From the NCBI RefSeq assembly GCF_000703165.1, contig NZ_JNLQ01000002.1, positions 1,550,001 through 1,614,000 of the forward strand: DNA of 64,000 nucleotides, in the 5' to 3' direction. The notes under the pieces are model-generated. The model did not search any database. It was not told the origin of the DNA and was given only the letters and a program-made list of their open reading frames with translations. Position numbers and translations under genes: made by a program. This document shows positions 38,981-48,218 of this stretch, piece by piece (within the stretch, counting starts at the first letter, position 1; the number at the start of each line of letters is the position of its first letter). The stretch is from Butyrivibrio sp. AE3004 (lineage in GTDB: Bacteria > Bacillota > Clostridia > Lachnospirales > Lachnospiraceae).

Positions 38981-39593
38981 TATTATTCTCCTTTAATTCT
39001 CTTTTCCAACGGCCTTTATCTTTGCCTGTAAGGAATATTTCCTTAATATACTTAAAAGTCGCATCCTCTCCTTGTTCTCCAAGCATATTCAGAAAAAATT
39101 CCAATTTATTTAAGGTATCCGGATGCACCAGGGATTTCAGTACTGTCTTTTCACGCTGATAGTATCTTAATGAATCCCATGAATCGTATTCATTACCTCT
39201 GTAAGTCATACATGCCGCAACTCTGTCGGCAATCATCTCAGCAATATACTTATCCGGCATTTGGCAGGGAACAATACCATTGCTATTATTTTCATTTGAC
39301 TTATAAAAGTCTATCCAATATTCAAAATGATGCTTATTTCTCCCTTTATGATGAAGCCATGTTCTGGAATAACCAAAAAGTTCACGTTCCCTGGTATTAG
39401 GAGAACGTGTTCCCTGATAATATCTGGCACCATTCCAAAATTCAGAAATTGAATATTTGGAAAGATCATGTGTTAACCCTTGAAAATAAAGTCCCATTTT
39501 AAAGCAATGTCGTCTAACAAGATGTCTGTGCTTTGTTATTGTGCAAAAATGCATTAATGTTTTGCGAATAGTAATTTTGTCTGATTTTTCCAT
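38964..39593 (-). CDS. DUF5662 family protein
   Basis: 209 residues. Several conserved His/Asp clusters are visible: GLTHDLSKYSISEF near residue 40, then WLHHKGRNKHHFEYW (about 100-115) and ADRVAACMTY. These resemble a metal-dependent phosphohydrolase-like (HD) arrangement, but the family has no settled function. It starts two bases after the GH13 gene and overlaps pepT, so it is inside one operon. Confidence 0.75.
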   Translation of the reverse strand: MEKSDKITIRKTLMHFCTITKHRHLVRRHCFKMGLYFQGLTHDLSKYSISEFWNGARYYQGTRSPNTRERELFGYSRTWLHHKGRNKHHFEYWIDFYKSNENNSNGIVPCQMPDKYIAEMIADRVAACMTYRGNEYDSWDSLRYYQREKTVLKSLVHPDTLNKLEFFLNMLGEQGEDATFKYIKEIFLTGKDKGRWKRELKENNIEQYK

Positions 39594-39595
39594 AT

Positions 39596-41557
39596 TTATT
39601 TAGCAGCCTTTTTCTGTGCTTTCTTTACAGGCTTGCCTGCACCGATAAGGATTTTTATCGATCTCTCACTGCATTCTATCTTAGTCTGGTCCTTTACAGT
39701 TTGCATTTTCATGTTATCCGAAGGTTCTTCAGTGTCATTAAGCACAAACCATCTCATACCTTCAGGCAGCTTCGGTAGTGCAAAAGTAACCGGATTCCAG
39801 TGCATATTATAAGCAATATAAAAGAAATCCTGTTCTTTATCTTCCTTTTCATAAAGACCGCAGTATAGCATTCCTATACTATGACTGTAGTTTGAAAGAT
39901 CGGGCCTCCAGGCCTCTATTCCGTGATAAGAAAGATCAGGGTACCCGCATGCTTTATAATCCATAAGTTTAAATGCTTTGGATTCGTGAAGGATTTTATA
40001 TTTAAATCTTAATCCTGACAAAAACTTAAGATAATCAATTAAATCTTTATTGGAACCCTTTTGTGCCTGACTCCAATCAATCCAACCGGTAGCATTATCC
40101 TGACAATAAGGATTATTATTACCGTCCTGTGAATTTCCAAACTCATCTCCGCCAAATATCATAGGAGTCCCTTGGGAGAACATAAGCATTGTAAAAGCAT
40201 TTCTTATCTGTTTTGTTCTGAGCGATAAAACAACATTTTTTCTTGTTTTTCCTTCTACTCCACAGTTCCAGCTAAGATTATTATCCGTACCGTCTGTATT
40301 GTTTTCTCCGTTTGTCTCATTTTTCTTGTGCTCATATGATACCAGGTCTGCCAGTCTAAAGCCTTCATAATCACAAATATAATTAATGTTTCCGGCCTCA
40401 GGTCTGTTAGTAAGCATTGCTTTTATAAAATCCCCTATGGCATTATCATCTCCTTTAAGGAATCTTCTTGAAGCATACATAAAATCAGGTTTAAATTCGG
40501 CAAGAGTACGAACCCTGGGATTCTTACCGGAAAATAACCTGCCATAATCAAAACCATAATACCAGATCTTTATATCAGACAATGCCGGATCTGAAGCGAC
40601 CATAGAAGGTGCTACGCTGCTTCCTTTCATATGAACGCCGTCTATATGATAGCCAAATACCCAGTGCCTTATAGCAGCACATACAAGATCTTCAGTAGCG
40701 TCTTCATTAAAATAAAACTGAAGGATAACTTCAATGCCGTTTTTATGCATCTCTTTCACAAGATCTTTAAACTCAAGATCGGCATTCTTCGGGTCTACAG
40801 CATAAGCTGTTCTAGGTGCAAAATAAAAGCCTTCTTTAAATCCCCAGAAATTAACTTTATGACGTACTGAATTTCCGTTTTTAACTACACCGTTCTCACT
40901 ATAAATAATTTTTCCGCTTGTCTTATTATCATAATGGAACGAGCCCTCAGGCATATTACCGCCATTTGCAGTGTTTCCCGCCTTAGGTATATCGAGAACA
41001 TTCATTTCATAGGATGGCATAATTTCAACAGCAGTTATGCCCAAACTTTTAATATATGGTATTTTTTCTATAAGTCCTTTATATGTACCACGTTTTTTTA
41101 GTTCTATTCCGCTGTTTGGACTTTTTGTATAGCCTCTTACATGTAAAGTGTATATGAAAGAGTCTTCATATTTGATATTGGGGTGTTTATCATCTCCCCA
41201 ATGATACTCAGATTCATCTATTCGGCAACACAAATCTTCCTGCTTTACATTTTTTCCCCATTTCTCAAAGCCTTCGATATATGTAGCATAAGGATCTGCG
41301 AATACTTTTCCGTTTTCAAAAAGCATATATCCTGAAAATACATCTGTATCTCCGACAATTTCAGCGCAAAAAATCCTTCCGTATCGAAAATCCTTTGAAA
41401 AAGTAATCTTAGTTCCTTTTTTGTCATTTTTCCGATACAAAATAATACCACAGTCATTTTCGCTATTGTAAACAGCACAAATGCGAATTCCTTTTGATGT
41501 CCTTTTTACTCCCATGGGGTATGGCAGGGAGGCTACCAATTTAAGATTTTTATTCAT
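39596..41557 (-). CDS. GH13 debranching-enzyme homologue with lost catalytic residues (pseudoenzyme)
   Basis: 653 residues. An N-terminal CBM48-like domain (about 1-110) and a GH13 barrel resembling glycogen debranching enzyme GlgX/pullulanase (TPNSGIELKKRGTYKGLIEK, VSYEHKKNETNGENNTDGT-like segment, GGDEFGNSQDGNNNPYCQ). The catalytic regions are changed. Region I reads VILQFYFNE for the usual VILDVVFNH. Region II is IDGVHMK for VDGFRFD, so the nucleophile Asp is Lys311 and the Arg is His. Region III is IWYYGFD for LIAEAWD, so the acid Glu is Tyr. Region IV is YEGF for HDGF. The roughly 60-residue domain B between regions I and II is missing. Probably inactive; may bind or regulate. ATG follows AAGGAAAAATA. 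Confidence 0.75.
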   Translation of the reverse strand: MNKNLKLVASLPYPMGVKRTSKGIRICAVYNSENDCGIILYRKNDKKGTKITFSKDFRYGRIFCAEIVGDTDVFSGYMLFENGKVFADPYATYIEGFEKWGKNVKQEDLCCRIDESEYHWGDDKHPNIKYEDSFIYTLHVRGYTKSPNSGIELKKRGTYKGLIEKIPYIKSLGITAVEIMPSYEMNVLDIPKAGNTANGGNMPEGSFHYDNKTSGKIIYSENGVVKNGNSVRHKVNFWGFKEGFYFAPRTAYAVDPKNADLEFKDLVKEMHKNGIEVILQFYFNEDATEDLVCAAIRHWVFGYHIDGVHMKGSSVAPSMVASDPALSDIKIWYYGFDYGRLFSGKNPRVRTLAEFKPDFMYASRRFLKGDDNAIGDFIKAMLTNRPEAGNINYICDYEGFRLADLVSYEHKKNETNGENNTDGTDNNLSWNCGVEGKTRKNVVLSLRTKQIRNAFTMLMFSQGTPMIFGGDEFGNSQDGNNNPYCQDNATGWIDWSQAQKGSNKDLIDYLKFLSGLRFKYKILHESKAFKLMDYKACGYPDLSYHGIEAWRPDLSNYSHSIGMLYCGLYEKEDKEQDFFYIAYNMHWNPVTFALPKLPEGMRWFVLNDTEEPSDNMKMQTVKDQTKIECSERSIKILIGAGKPVKKAQKKAAK

Positions 41558-41588
41558 TATTTTTCCTTATTTGAATTTACGACATAGT

Positions 41589-41597
41589 ATTATACCA
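41589..41597 (-). promoter_or_regulatory. Extended -10 promoter of the GH13/mutSL run
   Basis: Minus-strand TGGTATAAT, the same 9 bases as in the radC promoter, about 35 bases upstream of the GH13 ATG; the -35 region is poor. Confidence 0.55.
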
Positions 41598-41628
41598 CAA
41601 AAAACATTTAATTTATCGGAAAATAATT

Positions 41629-41661
41629 AAAGGCAGTATGGAAATTTGCCATACTGCCTTT
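41629..41661 (-). terminator. Terminator of the DUF1292 gene
   Basis: A perfect 13-bp stem (AAAGGCAGTATGG/CCATACTGCCTTT) with a 7-base loop, followed on the minus strand by AATTATTTTCC; 26 bases past the stop. Confidence 0.75.
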
Positions 41662-41686
41662 GTATGTATCTTAAAAAATAATCTTT

Positions 41687-42034
41687 TCAGTCTTCCGGAT
41701 CAGCATCGATGAGTTCATCAAATTCAACATCATCAAGATACTCGTCAAAAGCATCCGCAACAGCTTCATATTCATCATCATCTTCAATATATCCAAGTTC
41801 AGGTTCAGAATCTTTGGATTTTTGAATAAACTGATAGAACCATACATTGCCGTCATTGTTCTGTCCATGCTCGTCAAGCGGAAGAAGAACAATGTAATCC
41901 TTTTCCTGAACGGTTAATACTATCAGAACAGCACAAGTAACGTTTTTCCCATCATCCAGCTCAATATCCACCGTAATTTGTTCGTCATTCTGGATTTTAG
42001 TGTTCATTTCTGTAGCGATCTCTGAAAAGATCAT
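41687..42034 (-). CDS. DUF1292 family protein
   Basis: About 115 residues. The core ITVDIELDDGKNVTCAVLIVLTVQEKDYIVLLPLD matches the small DUF1292 beta-rich family; the C-terminal 40 residues are very acidic (repeated Asp/Glu). Function unknown. The ATG has CGGAGG five bases upstream, which decides against a GTG two codons earlier. It follows the DUF6033 gene by 12 bases. Confidence 0.75.
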   Translation of the reverse strand: MIFSEIATEMNTKIQNDEQITVDIELDDGKNVTCAVLIVLTVQEKDYIVLLPLDEHGQNNDGNVWFYQFIQKSKDSEPELGYIEDDDEYEAVADAFDEYLDDVEFDELIDADPED

Positions 42035-42046
42035 ATGCACCTCCGT

Positions 42047-42832
42047 TTAGACCGAGAAGTCAAATTTACTTCCATAACCTTTTACAGGTGTTGCCTCAAT
42101 CTGGCTCCAGTCTACATTTTTAATTTTATCTAAAAGCTCATCTACAGAATCGGCATAAACGGTAGTTACCTTTTCGTAAGGGGCTTCCTTTTTACTATAG
42201 CGATTTGCCCCCTGCCCCTCACGGAGCTTTTCCATGGCTTCTTCACGTTCTTTACGTTTTTCTGCTTTCGCCTCTTCTGCCTTTGCAGCTTCCTTATCAG
42301 AAGCAACCTGCTTCTGGTACTTTTCGTTTTGCTCCTTTATCTTTGCAAAAAACGAAACAGCGCCTTCAGCATCAATCTTCATACCAAGAGATTCTACTTC
42401 CTGTCCTGATTCTTTAAGCTGTTCTTTTATTTCATCAAGCTTGCCGGTAGATTCGTCGATAATATTCATATATTTATTCTTCGTCTCTTCATCGGCAGCC
42501 ATCTGTTCAAGTATTTCAGGCTCGATCAGTACACTGTAATCCTTGGTACCTCGGGACATAATGTCTTCTGCTTCTTCATCCGAAGAATAGTTTGACACAA
42601 AAAAGTCCATATTGCCATACTTTTCTTTCAGTTCATCCAAAAGTTTTTTGGCACCTTCTGAAAGTTCGACACCTTCCTGTACATGTGTTTCGGAAATACC
42701 TTTGTTTTTCAGAACACCTAATTGTGTGTCATTCTTCTTTGTATTTTCAGTTTTACCGGTGTGGTGATTCTTGGTTTGATAAGCACTTAACTGATTTGCA
42801 TAATTGGCCCCTATGCCATTTACCATACTCAT
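42047..42832 (-). CDS. DUF6033 family protein
   Basis: About 261 residues. Highly charged and mostly helical, with a coiled-coil-like Lys/Glu-rich section (about 170-205, EAAKAEEAKAEKRKEREEA). Seems to lack a signal peptide or membrane segment. The family is known only from Clostridia and has no function. The start is the ATG eight bases after AGGAGG, removing seven codons of the longest frame. Whether it belongs with the neighbouring signalling genes is unknown. Confidence 0.65.
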   Translation of the reverse strand: MSMVNGIGANYANQLSAYQTKNHHTGKTENTKKNDTQLGVLKNKGISETHVQEGVELSEGAKKLLDELKEKYGNMDFFVSNYSSDEEAEDIMSRGTKDYSVLIEPEILEQMAADEETKNKYMNIIDESTGKLDEIKEQLKESGQEVESLGMKIDAEGAVSFFAKIKEQNEKYQKQVASDKEAAKAEEAKAEKRKEREEAMEKLREGQGANRYSKKEAPYEKVTTVYADSVDELLDKIKNVDWSQIEATPVKGYGSKFDFSV

Positions 42833-42949
42833 ATGAAACCCTCCTTTGTTCATGAACCCGCAACATCCTTGTCGCTTAGATGGATATACTACTCCAATAT
42901 TTTTATCGGCAAGCGTTCAAATAAACTTTACACTAAAAATATAAAATTT

Positions 42950-43693
42950 TTATCTCATTCTGAAGAAATTATCAATTTTTAGGTGTAAAGAAGTTTTATC
43001 AATTGTTTTTAAAATATAATCAGCAGGTTTTAGTGCAAGAACTCTTACAATGCTGGCTTTATCTCCTTTGGAAGTAAGAAACATTACCGGTATGTCTTTT
43101 ATGCTCATATCACTCTTGAACATTTCAAGAACCTTCGGCCCTGATGTTACAGGCATCTCATAATCAAGAAGTATAAGATCAGCTTTGTTCTTAGCCAGCC
43201 ATGTAATAGCCTGTATTCCTGAATTTGCCATTGATACCTTATACTCATCCTTAAGCCAGTCTCTGATTGTCCTCATGTAAGAAACATCATCATCAACGAT
43301 AAGAACACTTTTTTTATTGGTATCCATGATCTCATCCATAAAGAATTTATTCATGGTTTCCAAAAAACTATCCATCTGAAGAGGTCTTTCGAAAAAGCTA
43401 TGAACATGTGACTCAGGCAGATATGTTAGAGCTTCTTCATATTCAAGAGGATTACAGATAAAAATTACCTGCCTGTGGGTTTCAAGACACAAATCCTTTA
43501 AATATATCAAGCTTTTGGGCACAATCTCATCAAGATAGTAAATGAAAACTTCAGCACTCTCCTGTTTCTTCTGAAGGTCTTCTACCTTATCAGGAGAAAA
43601 TGTTGCAGTAATTCCAACATCCTTAAGCTTCATGATAAGTCCTTTTACCATAAAAGTCTCATTTGAACTTATGATAGTCGCATTCTTAGCCAT
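42950..43693 (-). CDS. Double-receiver response regulator (N-terminal receiver degenerate)
   Basis: 247 residues. Residues about 125-247 form a normal receiver: SVLIVDDDVSYMR (acid pair), LLDYEMP (phospho-acceptor Asp), FLTS (Thr) and YILKTI (Lys). The first half has the same fold outline, but the acid pair is absent (IISSN), Thr/Ser is Asn and Lys is Arg, so it should be phosphorylated poorly or not at all. There is no DNA-binding or enzyme domain. It follows the receiver-HPt gene by 15 bases and is probably the end point of the same phosphorelay. Confidence 0.8.
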   Translation of the reverse strand: MAKNATIISSNETFMVKGLIMKLKDVGITATFSPDKVEDLQKKQESAEVFIYYLDEIVPKSLIYLKDLCLETHRQVIFICNPLEYEEALTYLPESHVHSFFERPLQMDSFLETMNKFFMDEIMDTNKKSVLIVDDDVSYMRTIRDWLKDEYKVSMANSGIQAITWLAKNKADLILLDYEMPVTSGPKVLEMFKSDMSIKDIPVMFLTSKGDKASIVRVLALKPADYILKTIDKTSLHLKIDNFFRMR

Positions 43694-43708
43694 AATATTC
43701 TCCCAAGA

Positions 43709-44764
43709 TTATTTTTCTGCAAGAATCTTTTTCATATCATCCCAATTAAGTCCTGCTAAAAGTCTTTCAAACTCTGAAAAACGTTTTGCATCAGCATCAG
43801 GAAGTTTATAATCCTTCATTGACTTTATAACCATATCAGCAAGATCAAAGTCCATTGCCTCAATAAATTCTGACAGTGCAGCATATGCATCATTTAAAGC
43901 ATCCTCTGATACCGGAGGCTTTTCATCTTCACTATCATCGGAAAGAAATGAGAGCTTTTCTTTAAATGACCTGTAGTCTGAAAGAAGTGCATCTGTTTCA
44001 TTTTTTATCTTTCCGATATCATTATTATTGCCGGCTTCTTCAAGTCCTTTTGCATCAGCCCACAATTTTGTTGCACCGATCAAATTCGCTGAGCTCTTGA
44101 GTGCGTGAACTTTTATAGTGTAATTTTTGTAGTCTTCATTTTTATAATATCCTTCAATCTCATCTGCTTTAAAATCTATAGAGTTGAAGAAAATACCAAT
44201 AGCAGTTAAATAACCTTCCTCAGAACCGCAAAGAGAAATTCCTTTCTCATAATCTATTTCAGGTATTTCTGATATTGCTTTTATTATGTTCTGATTCTCG
44301 TTTTCATGTGAATCTATATTATCAGGAACTGTGGTTACATCAGTTTCTTCATTTTTATTCGCTGTAGGAAGCTTTAATTCATTTCTGATATTATCAGGCA
44401 GATACATTATCAGAACAGCCATAAGTTGTTTAAATTCTACAGGTTTATCAAGATAATTGGCAAAACCGGCTTCGAGACAGTTTTTCCCCTCATTAGGATC
44501 ATCAGGTGAAACCAGTGCAATTACAGGTGTGGATTCATTTCTGTTATCAATACCATCCCTTATTTGCGAAAAAGTTTGAATTCCATTCATATAAGGCATC
44601 AGATAATCCATCAGGATTATGGAATACTCTTCCTGCCGAACAGCTTTCAGACACTCTTTACCGTCCCCTGCCTCATCGGAATCAACCCCAAGATATTCCA
44701 AGAGCTTTTTAATGAAAAATCTGTCCAGTTCGGAATCATCAACAATCAATACCTTAGCGTTCAC
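43709..44764 (-). CDS. Receiver-HPt phosphorelay protein
   Basis: About 351 residues. An N-terminal receiver (KVLIVDDSELDRF, ILMDYLMPYMNG, YLDKPVEF) is joined by an acidic linker to an HPt domain with KVHALKSSANLIGA, the phosphorylatable His. The last 70 residues are another helical region without a recognised motif. Start: GTG with GGAGG five bases upstream rather than the TTG inside that site. The HPt is the part the neighbouring kinase lacks, so this protein likely passes phosphate between kinase receiver and the double-receiver protein. Confidence 0.85.
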   Translation of the reverse strand: MNAKVLIVDDSELDRFFIKKLLEYLGVDSDEAGDGKECLKAVRQEEYSIILMDYLMPYMNGIQTFSQIRDGIDNRNESTPVIALVSPDDPNEGKNCLEAGFANYLDKPVEFKQLMAVLIMYLPDNIRNELKLPTANKNEETDVTTVPDNIDSHENENQNIIKAISEIPEIDYEKGISLCGSEEGYLTAIGIFFNSIDFKADEIEGYYKNEDYKNYTIKVHALKSSANLIGATKLWADAKGLEEAGNNNDIGKIKNETDALLSDYRSFKEKLSFLSDDSEDEKPPVSEDALNDAYAALSEFIEAMDFDLADMVIKSMKDYKLPDADAKRFSEFERLLAGLNWDDMKKILAEK

Positions 44765-44776
44765 TCGAACCTCCAA

Positions 44777-46780
44777 TTATCGCCTTATCTTAGCTCGTTT
44801 CATCAAAAGGCCAATTGCATCATACAGTTCTTTATCATCATTATAATTTTCTCGTATATCATAAAAATCAACTACATCTTTTTTATGTGAATGTTCTCTT
44901 TTTTCATGTTTAACAGTCTTTTTGGGAGAAACCTTTTTCTTTTCATGTTCTTCAACAGAATTGATTTTTTCCTCAGGTATATACGTAAGCAGCATCCTTT
45001 CCAGAGCATCTCCAATTATCGGCTTTGAAAGATAATCCCTGAAACCTGATTTTATATATACCTCCCTTGCACCTGCAAAAGCATTCGCAGTAAGTGCTAT
45101 GCTGGGAGTATCTATATTTGGATTGTTTTCATCACTCTTAAGACGCCAAAGAAACTCCATACCATCCATTTCAGGCATCTGATGATCTATAAGCATTATG
45201 TCATATTTTGTTTTTGCGGTTAATTCAAGGGCTTCCTTACCACTGGAGGCTGTTTCAATATCAACCAGAGTATCCTTAAGCAAATTTTGTGTTACAACAA
45301 GGTTTATTTCATTATCATCAACAACGAGGATTTTAGCATCAGGTGCCGTAAACAGTTCTGAATATTTTCCATCATCCTGAATAAGTCTGTCATAAGCGAC
45401 CTTAAAGTCGCCAATCGGTTCCCAGCTAACAGTTTTTTGCTCAACAACAAATGAGAATGTTGAGCCTTTTCCATATTCACTTTTTACATGCAGCTCAGAA
45501 TTCATAAGTTCGAGAAATTTCTGAACTATACTCATCCCAAGACCTGAGCCCTCAACATTCCTGTTCCTTGATTCCTCAATGCGTTCAAAAGGATCAAAAA
45601 GCCTTTTCATATCCTCTTCTCTTATACCGATTCCTGTATCTGAAATCGCGATTTTAAGGCCTATTGAACCATTTACATCAAGATGCCCGCCGGTAAGATA
45701 ATCGACAGAAAATTGCACGCTGCCCTTTTCCGTATATTTTATGGCATTTGTAAGTATATTCAAAATTACCTGCTTTAATCTGACATTATCACCGTGAAGA
45801 AGATGAGGGATTTCTTTGTTAACAACAACATTTAGTTCCAGTCCCTTATTCTTTGCTCTTTCATCGACCATATTAATAAGCTCTGATATAAGGCCTGCCA
45901 GATCATAATCCACAGTATAAAGTTCCATTTTCCCGGCTTCGATTTTTGAAAAATCCAAAACATCGTTTATTAGCGTAAGCAGTGTATTCCCTGCAGTTTT
46001 TATTCCATGCGAATATTTTTTTAGTTCCGGATCATCATATTCACGGAGTATGAGTTCATTCATACCCAGAATTGCATTTATAGGAGTTCTGATTTCATGC
46101 GACATCTGTGAAAGAAACTGTGTCTTTGCTCCATTTGCAGCAATCGCATTAGCCTCAGCCTCAGCTGCCTTTTCACTCATTTGCTCAAATTTTGCTGAAT
46201 TAAGAGCTTCTCTTATCCTCAGATTTACAAGTATTATTGTGCATATAGCTGATATAAAAATACTGGAAATTATCGAAAAAACATCTCTGGAAAAGTAAAA
46301 GTTATCTTTTCTAAAATAGCATATAACACAAAAGCAAATACAAAGAAGTAGTTCAAAAACAGCATAAAGTCTTAATCTGTCTATATATATAACTGAAAAC
46401 ATTATCAAAAAAAAGGGAAATAATCCTGCAGGTTGATCACGATATGGCCAAACATCAATAAAGATCAGTGTCAAATACAAAAGGCCATAAAAAAACAATG
46501 ATTCCATTCTGCAAAATCTCATGCTTATGTTCTTCTCAATCAAATATTGATTCGTTATAAAGAACAAAACAATTACTACAAACAGACAATAATATATATA
46601 ATGAATCCTGAATCCCTTAAGGAGAAGCTTGGCCAATATAAGCATAACTAAGTAGACACCTATCAGCGTTATAGACATCTTTTTCTGAACCAGCATATTC
46701 ATCCTGATTATGTCATGTTCACATATATTAAAATATTTATCTTCTTCTTCTTTGAATTTTGCAATGGTCTCTCTTAACAT
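44777..46780 (-). CDS. Membrane hybrid histidine kinase with receiver domain
   Basis: About 667 residues. Five or six membrane segments (about 35-195) without an obvious extracellular domain precede a coiled segment, HisKA with SQMSHEIRTPINA (His about 228), HATPase (NILTNAIKYTEKG, DTGIGI, GSGLGMSI) and a receiver (ILVVDDNEINLVV, LIDHQMPEMDG, LTANAF, YLSKPI). After the receiver the chain ends in DFYDIRENYNDDKELYDAIG, which resembles the first helix of an HPt domain but then stops. The ATG is placed at GGAGATGTCTTTCA. It is 12 bases before the receiver-HPt gene. Confidence 0.88.
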   Translation of the reverse strand: MLRETIAKFKEEEDKYFNICEHDIIRMNMLVQKKMSITLIGVYLVMLILAKLLLKGFRIHYIYYCLFVVIVLFFITNQYLIEKNISMRFCRMESLFFYGLLYLTLIFIDVWPYRDQPAGLFPFFLIMFSVIYIDRLRLYAVFELLLCICFCVICYFRKDNFYFSRDVFSIISSIFISAICTIILVNLRIREALNSAKFEQMSEKAAEAEANAIAANGAKTQFLSQMSHEIRTPINAILGMNELILREYDDPELKKYSHGIKTAGNTLLTLINDVLDFSKIEAGKMELYTVDYDLAGLISELINMVDERAKNKGLELNVVVNKEIPHLLHGDNVRLKQVILNILTNAIKYTEKGSVQFSVDYLTGGHLDVNGSIGLKIAISDTGIGIREEDMKRLFDPFERIEESRNRNVEGSGLGMSIVQKFLELMNSELHVKSEYGKGSTFSFVVEQKTVSWEPIGDFKVAYDRLIQDDGKYSELFTAPDAKILVVDDNEINLVVTQNLLKDTLVDIETASSGKEALELTAKTKYDIMLIDHQMPEMDGMEFLWRLKSDENNPNIDTPSIALTANAFAGAREVYIKSGFRDYLSKPIIGDALERMLLTYIPEEKINSVEEHEKKKVSPKKTVKHEKREHSHKKDVVDFYDIRENYNDDKELYDAIGLLMKRAKIRR

Positions 46781-46908
46781 TGAAAGACATCTCCGTGGCT
46801 TAATTGCTTGTAAAAACAACACACTTTCAGCTATAAACTACTTTTTTTCATCATATCATTAGCGTTATTCAATAACAATAATATGAGTTATTAAAAAAAT
46901 ATTAGAAA

Positions 46909-46946
46909 AAAATGCCCTTGGATTTTATAATTTCCAAGGACATTTT
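46909..46946 (-). terminator. Terminator of the DUF4349 gene
   Basis: AATGCCCTTGGA/TCCAAGGACATT stem with one mismatch, followed on the minus strand by TTTTTTCTAATATTTTTTT. Confidence 0.8.
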
Positions 46947-46950
46947 CATC

Positions 46951-48156
46951 TCACTTATTATGAGAACCATCTGGATTATTATTTTTTGAATTAACTATAT
47001 CCGTATTTCCTTCCATAGTATCAGAGCCGGAATCACTTGCTTTTTCATTACTTGTTTGAGCACCTGTGGGCATTTGGTTATTTGCCTCCATTTGATTATC
47101 AGCCGGCATTTGCTGCATTTGTCCATTTAAAGGCATCTGTCTGCCGGGGCCATATGTCACAGGGCTGTTTGGTATTACAACTGGCTGCATAACCGGCATT
47201 GATGCAAGACGCTTTTTTCTCTTCGCTTCAGCTATCTTAACGAAGATTACAATAATAATTATGATCACAAATACAATTACTAAAACAGGTATATGTGTAA
47301 TAAGAAGAAGTGCCAATTCCGTAAAGAAAGTAATAACTGCAGCCAGATTCTCAGCAAAGCCTTCTTTAGCTCTTTCAGCAAATGTAGGATCCTTCACCGG
47401 TTCAGGTGTATACTCGATTACTTCTCGCAGAGTTAGTCTAAGCGTACTATAGCTGATCTGATTGTCATAGGTGCGAAGCTGCGATTCCATAGACTCAAGC
47501 TGATAGCGTACATCTGTCAGCTTATCCTGAATAAGCATTATCTCTTCTATGCTCTCTGCCTTTTCCATTAACGTTAAAAGCTGGTCTTCTTCTGCTCTAA
47601 GCGCATTTTTATGGCTTTCAAGATCTGCATAAGTAAGTGTTACATCCGTAACATTCATATCCTGAGAAGTAATATTGCTTTCCTTAGAAACTTCAGCAAT
47701 GAAATTTTCCAGTTTTTCTTCTGGTATCCTTAAGGTAAGATTAGCAGTTCTCTCATCATTATACGAGCTTTTCTCAGAACTGAAGCTCTCTACATATCCG
47801 CCAAGCTCATCAGTTCTTTTCTTTATAAAATCAAGCGTTTTATCAAATTCCTTTGTTTCCGCATTCATGCTCATGTTTGTTATGAGCTTACGTTTACTTT
47901 TTGAGTTTTGCTTTTCCTTTGTAATATCTTCAGAGTCAGTGGTGTTTTCAATATTCTCAGCATCATAATCATCATACGCTTTATCATAAAGAGCACCATC
48001 AGCCATCGCTTCTCCTGTTTCATATGAAGCTTCAGGTGCATATGAGCTTTCAGCATTCTTATATGATCCTCCTCCGGAACCGCAACCCGAAAATATAACA
48101 GCACATGAAATAGCAGCAATAAACATAGCCAAATTAAATTTATATTCTTTATTCAT
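46951..48156 (-). CDS. DUF4349 lipoprotein
   Basis: 401 residues. A signal peptide with lipobox (VIFSGCGSG, Cys about 25) leads into an acidic linker, then the DUF4349 domain (KRKLITNMSMNAETKEFDKTL ... YSTLRLTLREV) with an internal coiled coil (about 185-240). A membrane segment (about 282-310) and a basic anchor follow, then a Gln/Met/Pro-rich tail. So both ends are tied to the membrane. The family has no known function and is thought to act at the cell surface. ATG follows GGAGGGAGACT. Confidence 0.82.
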   Translation of the reverse strand: MNKEYKFNLAMFIAAISCAVIFSGCGSGGGSYKNAESSYAPEASYETGEAMADGALYDKAYDDYDAENIENTTDSEDITKEKQNSKSKRKLITNMSMNAETKEFDKTLDFIKKRTDELGGYVESFSSEKSSYNDERTANLTLRIPEEKLENFIAEVSKESNITSQDMNVTDVTLTYADLESHKNALRAEEDQLLTLMEKAESIEEIMLIQDKLTDVRYQLESMESQLRTYDNQISYSTLRLTLREVIEYTPEPVKDPTFAERAKEGFAENLAAVITFFTELALLLITHIPVLVIVFVIIIIIVIFVKIAEAKRKKRLASMPVMQPVVIPNSPVTYGPGRQMPLNGQMQQMPADNQMEANNQMPTGAQTSNEKASDSGSDTMEGNTDIVNSKNNNPDGSHNK

Positions 48157-48218
48157 AGTCTCCCTCCGATTGTATTTTTTTGATTTAAAAATGCATATTC
48201 ATTTCTAAAAATACAATA

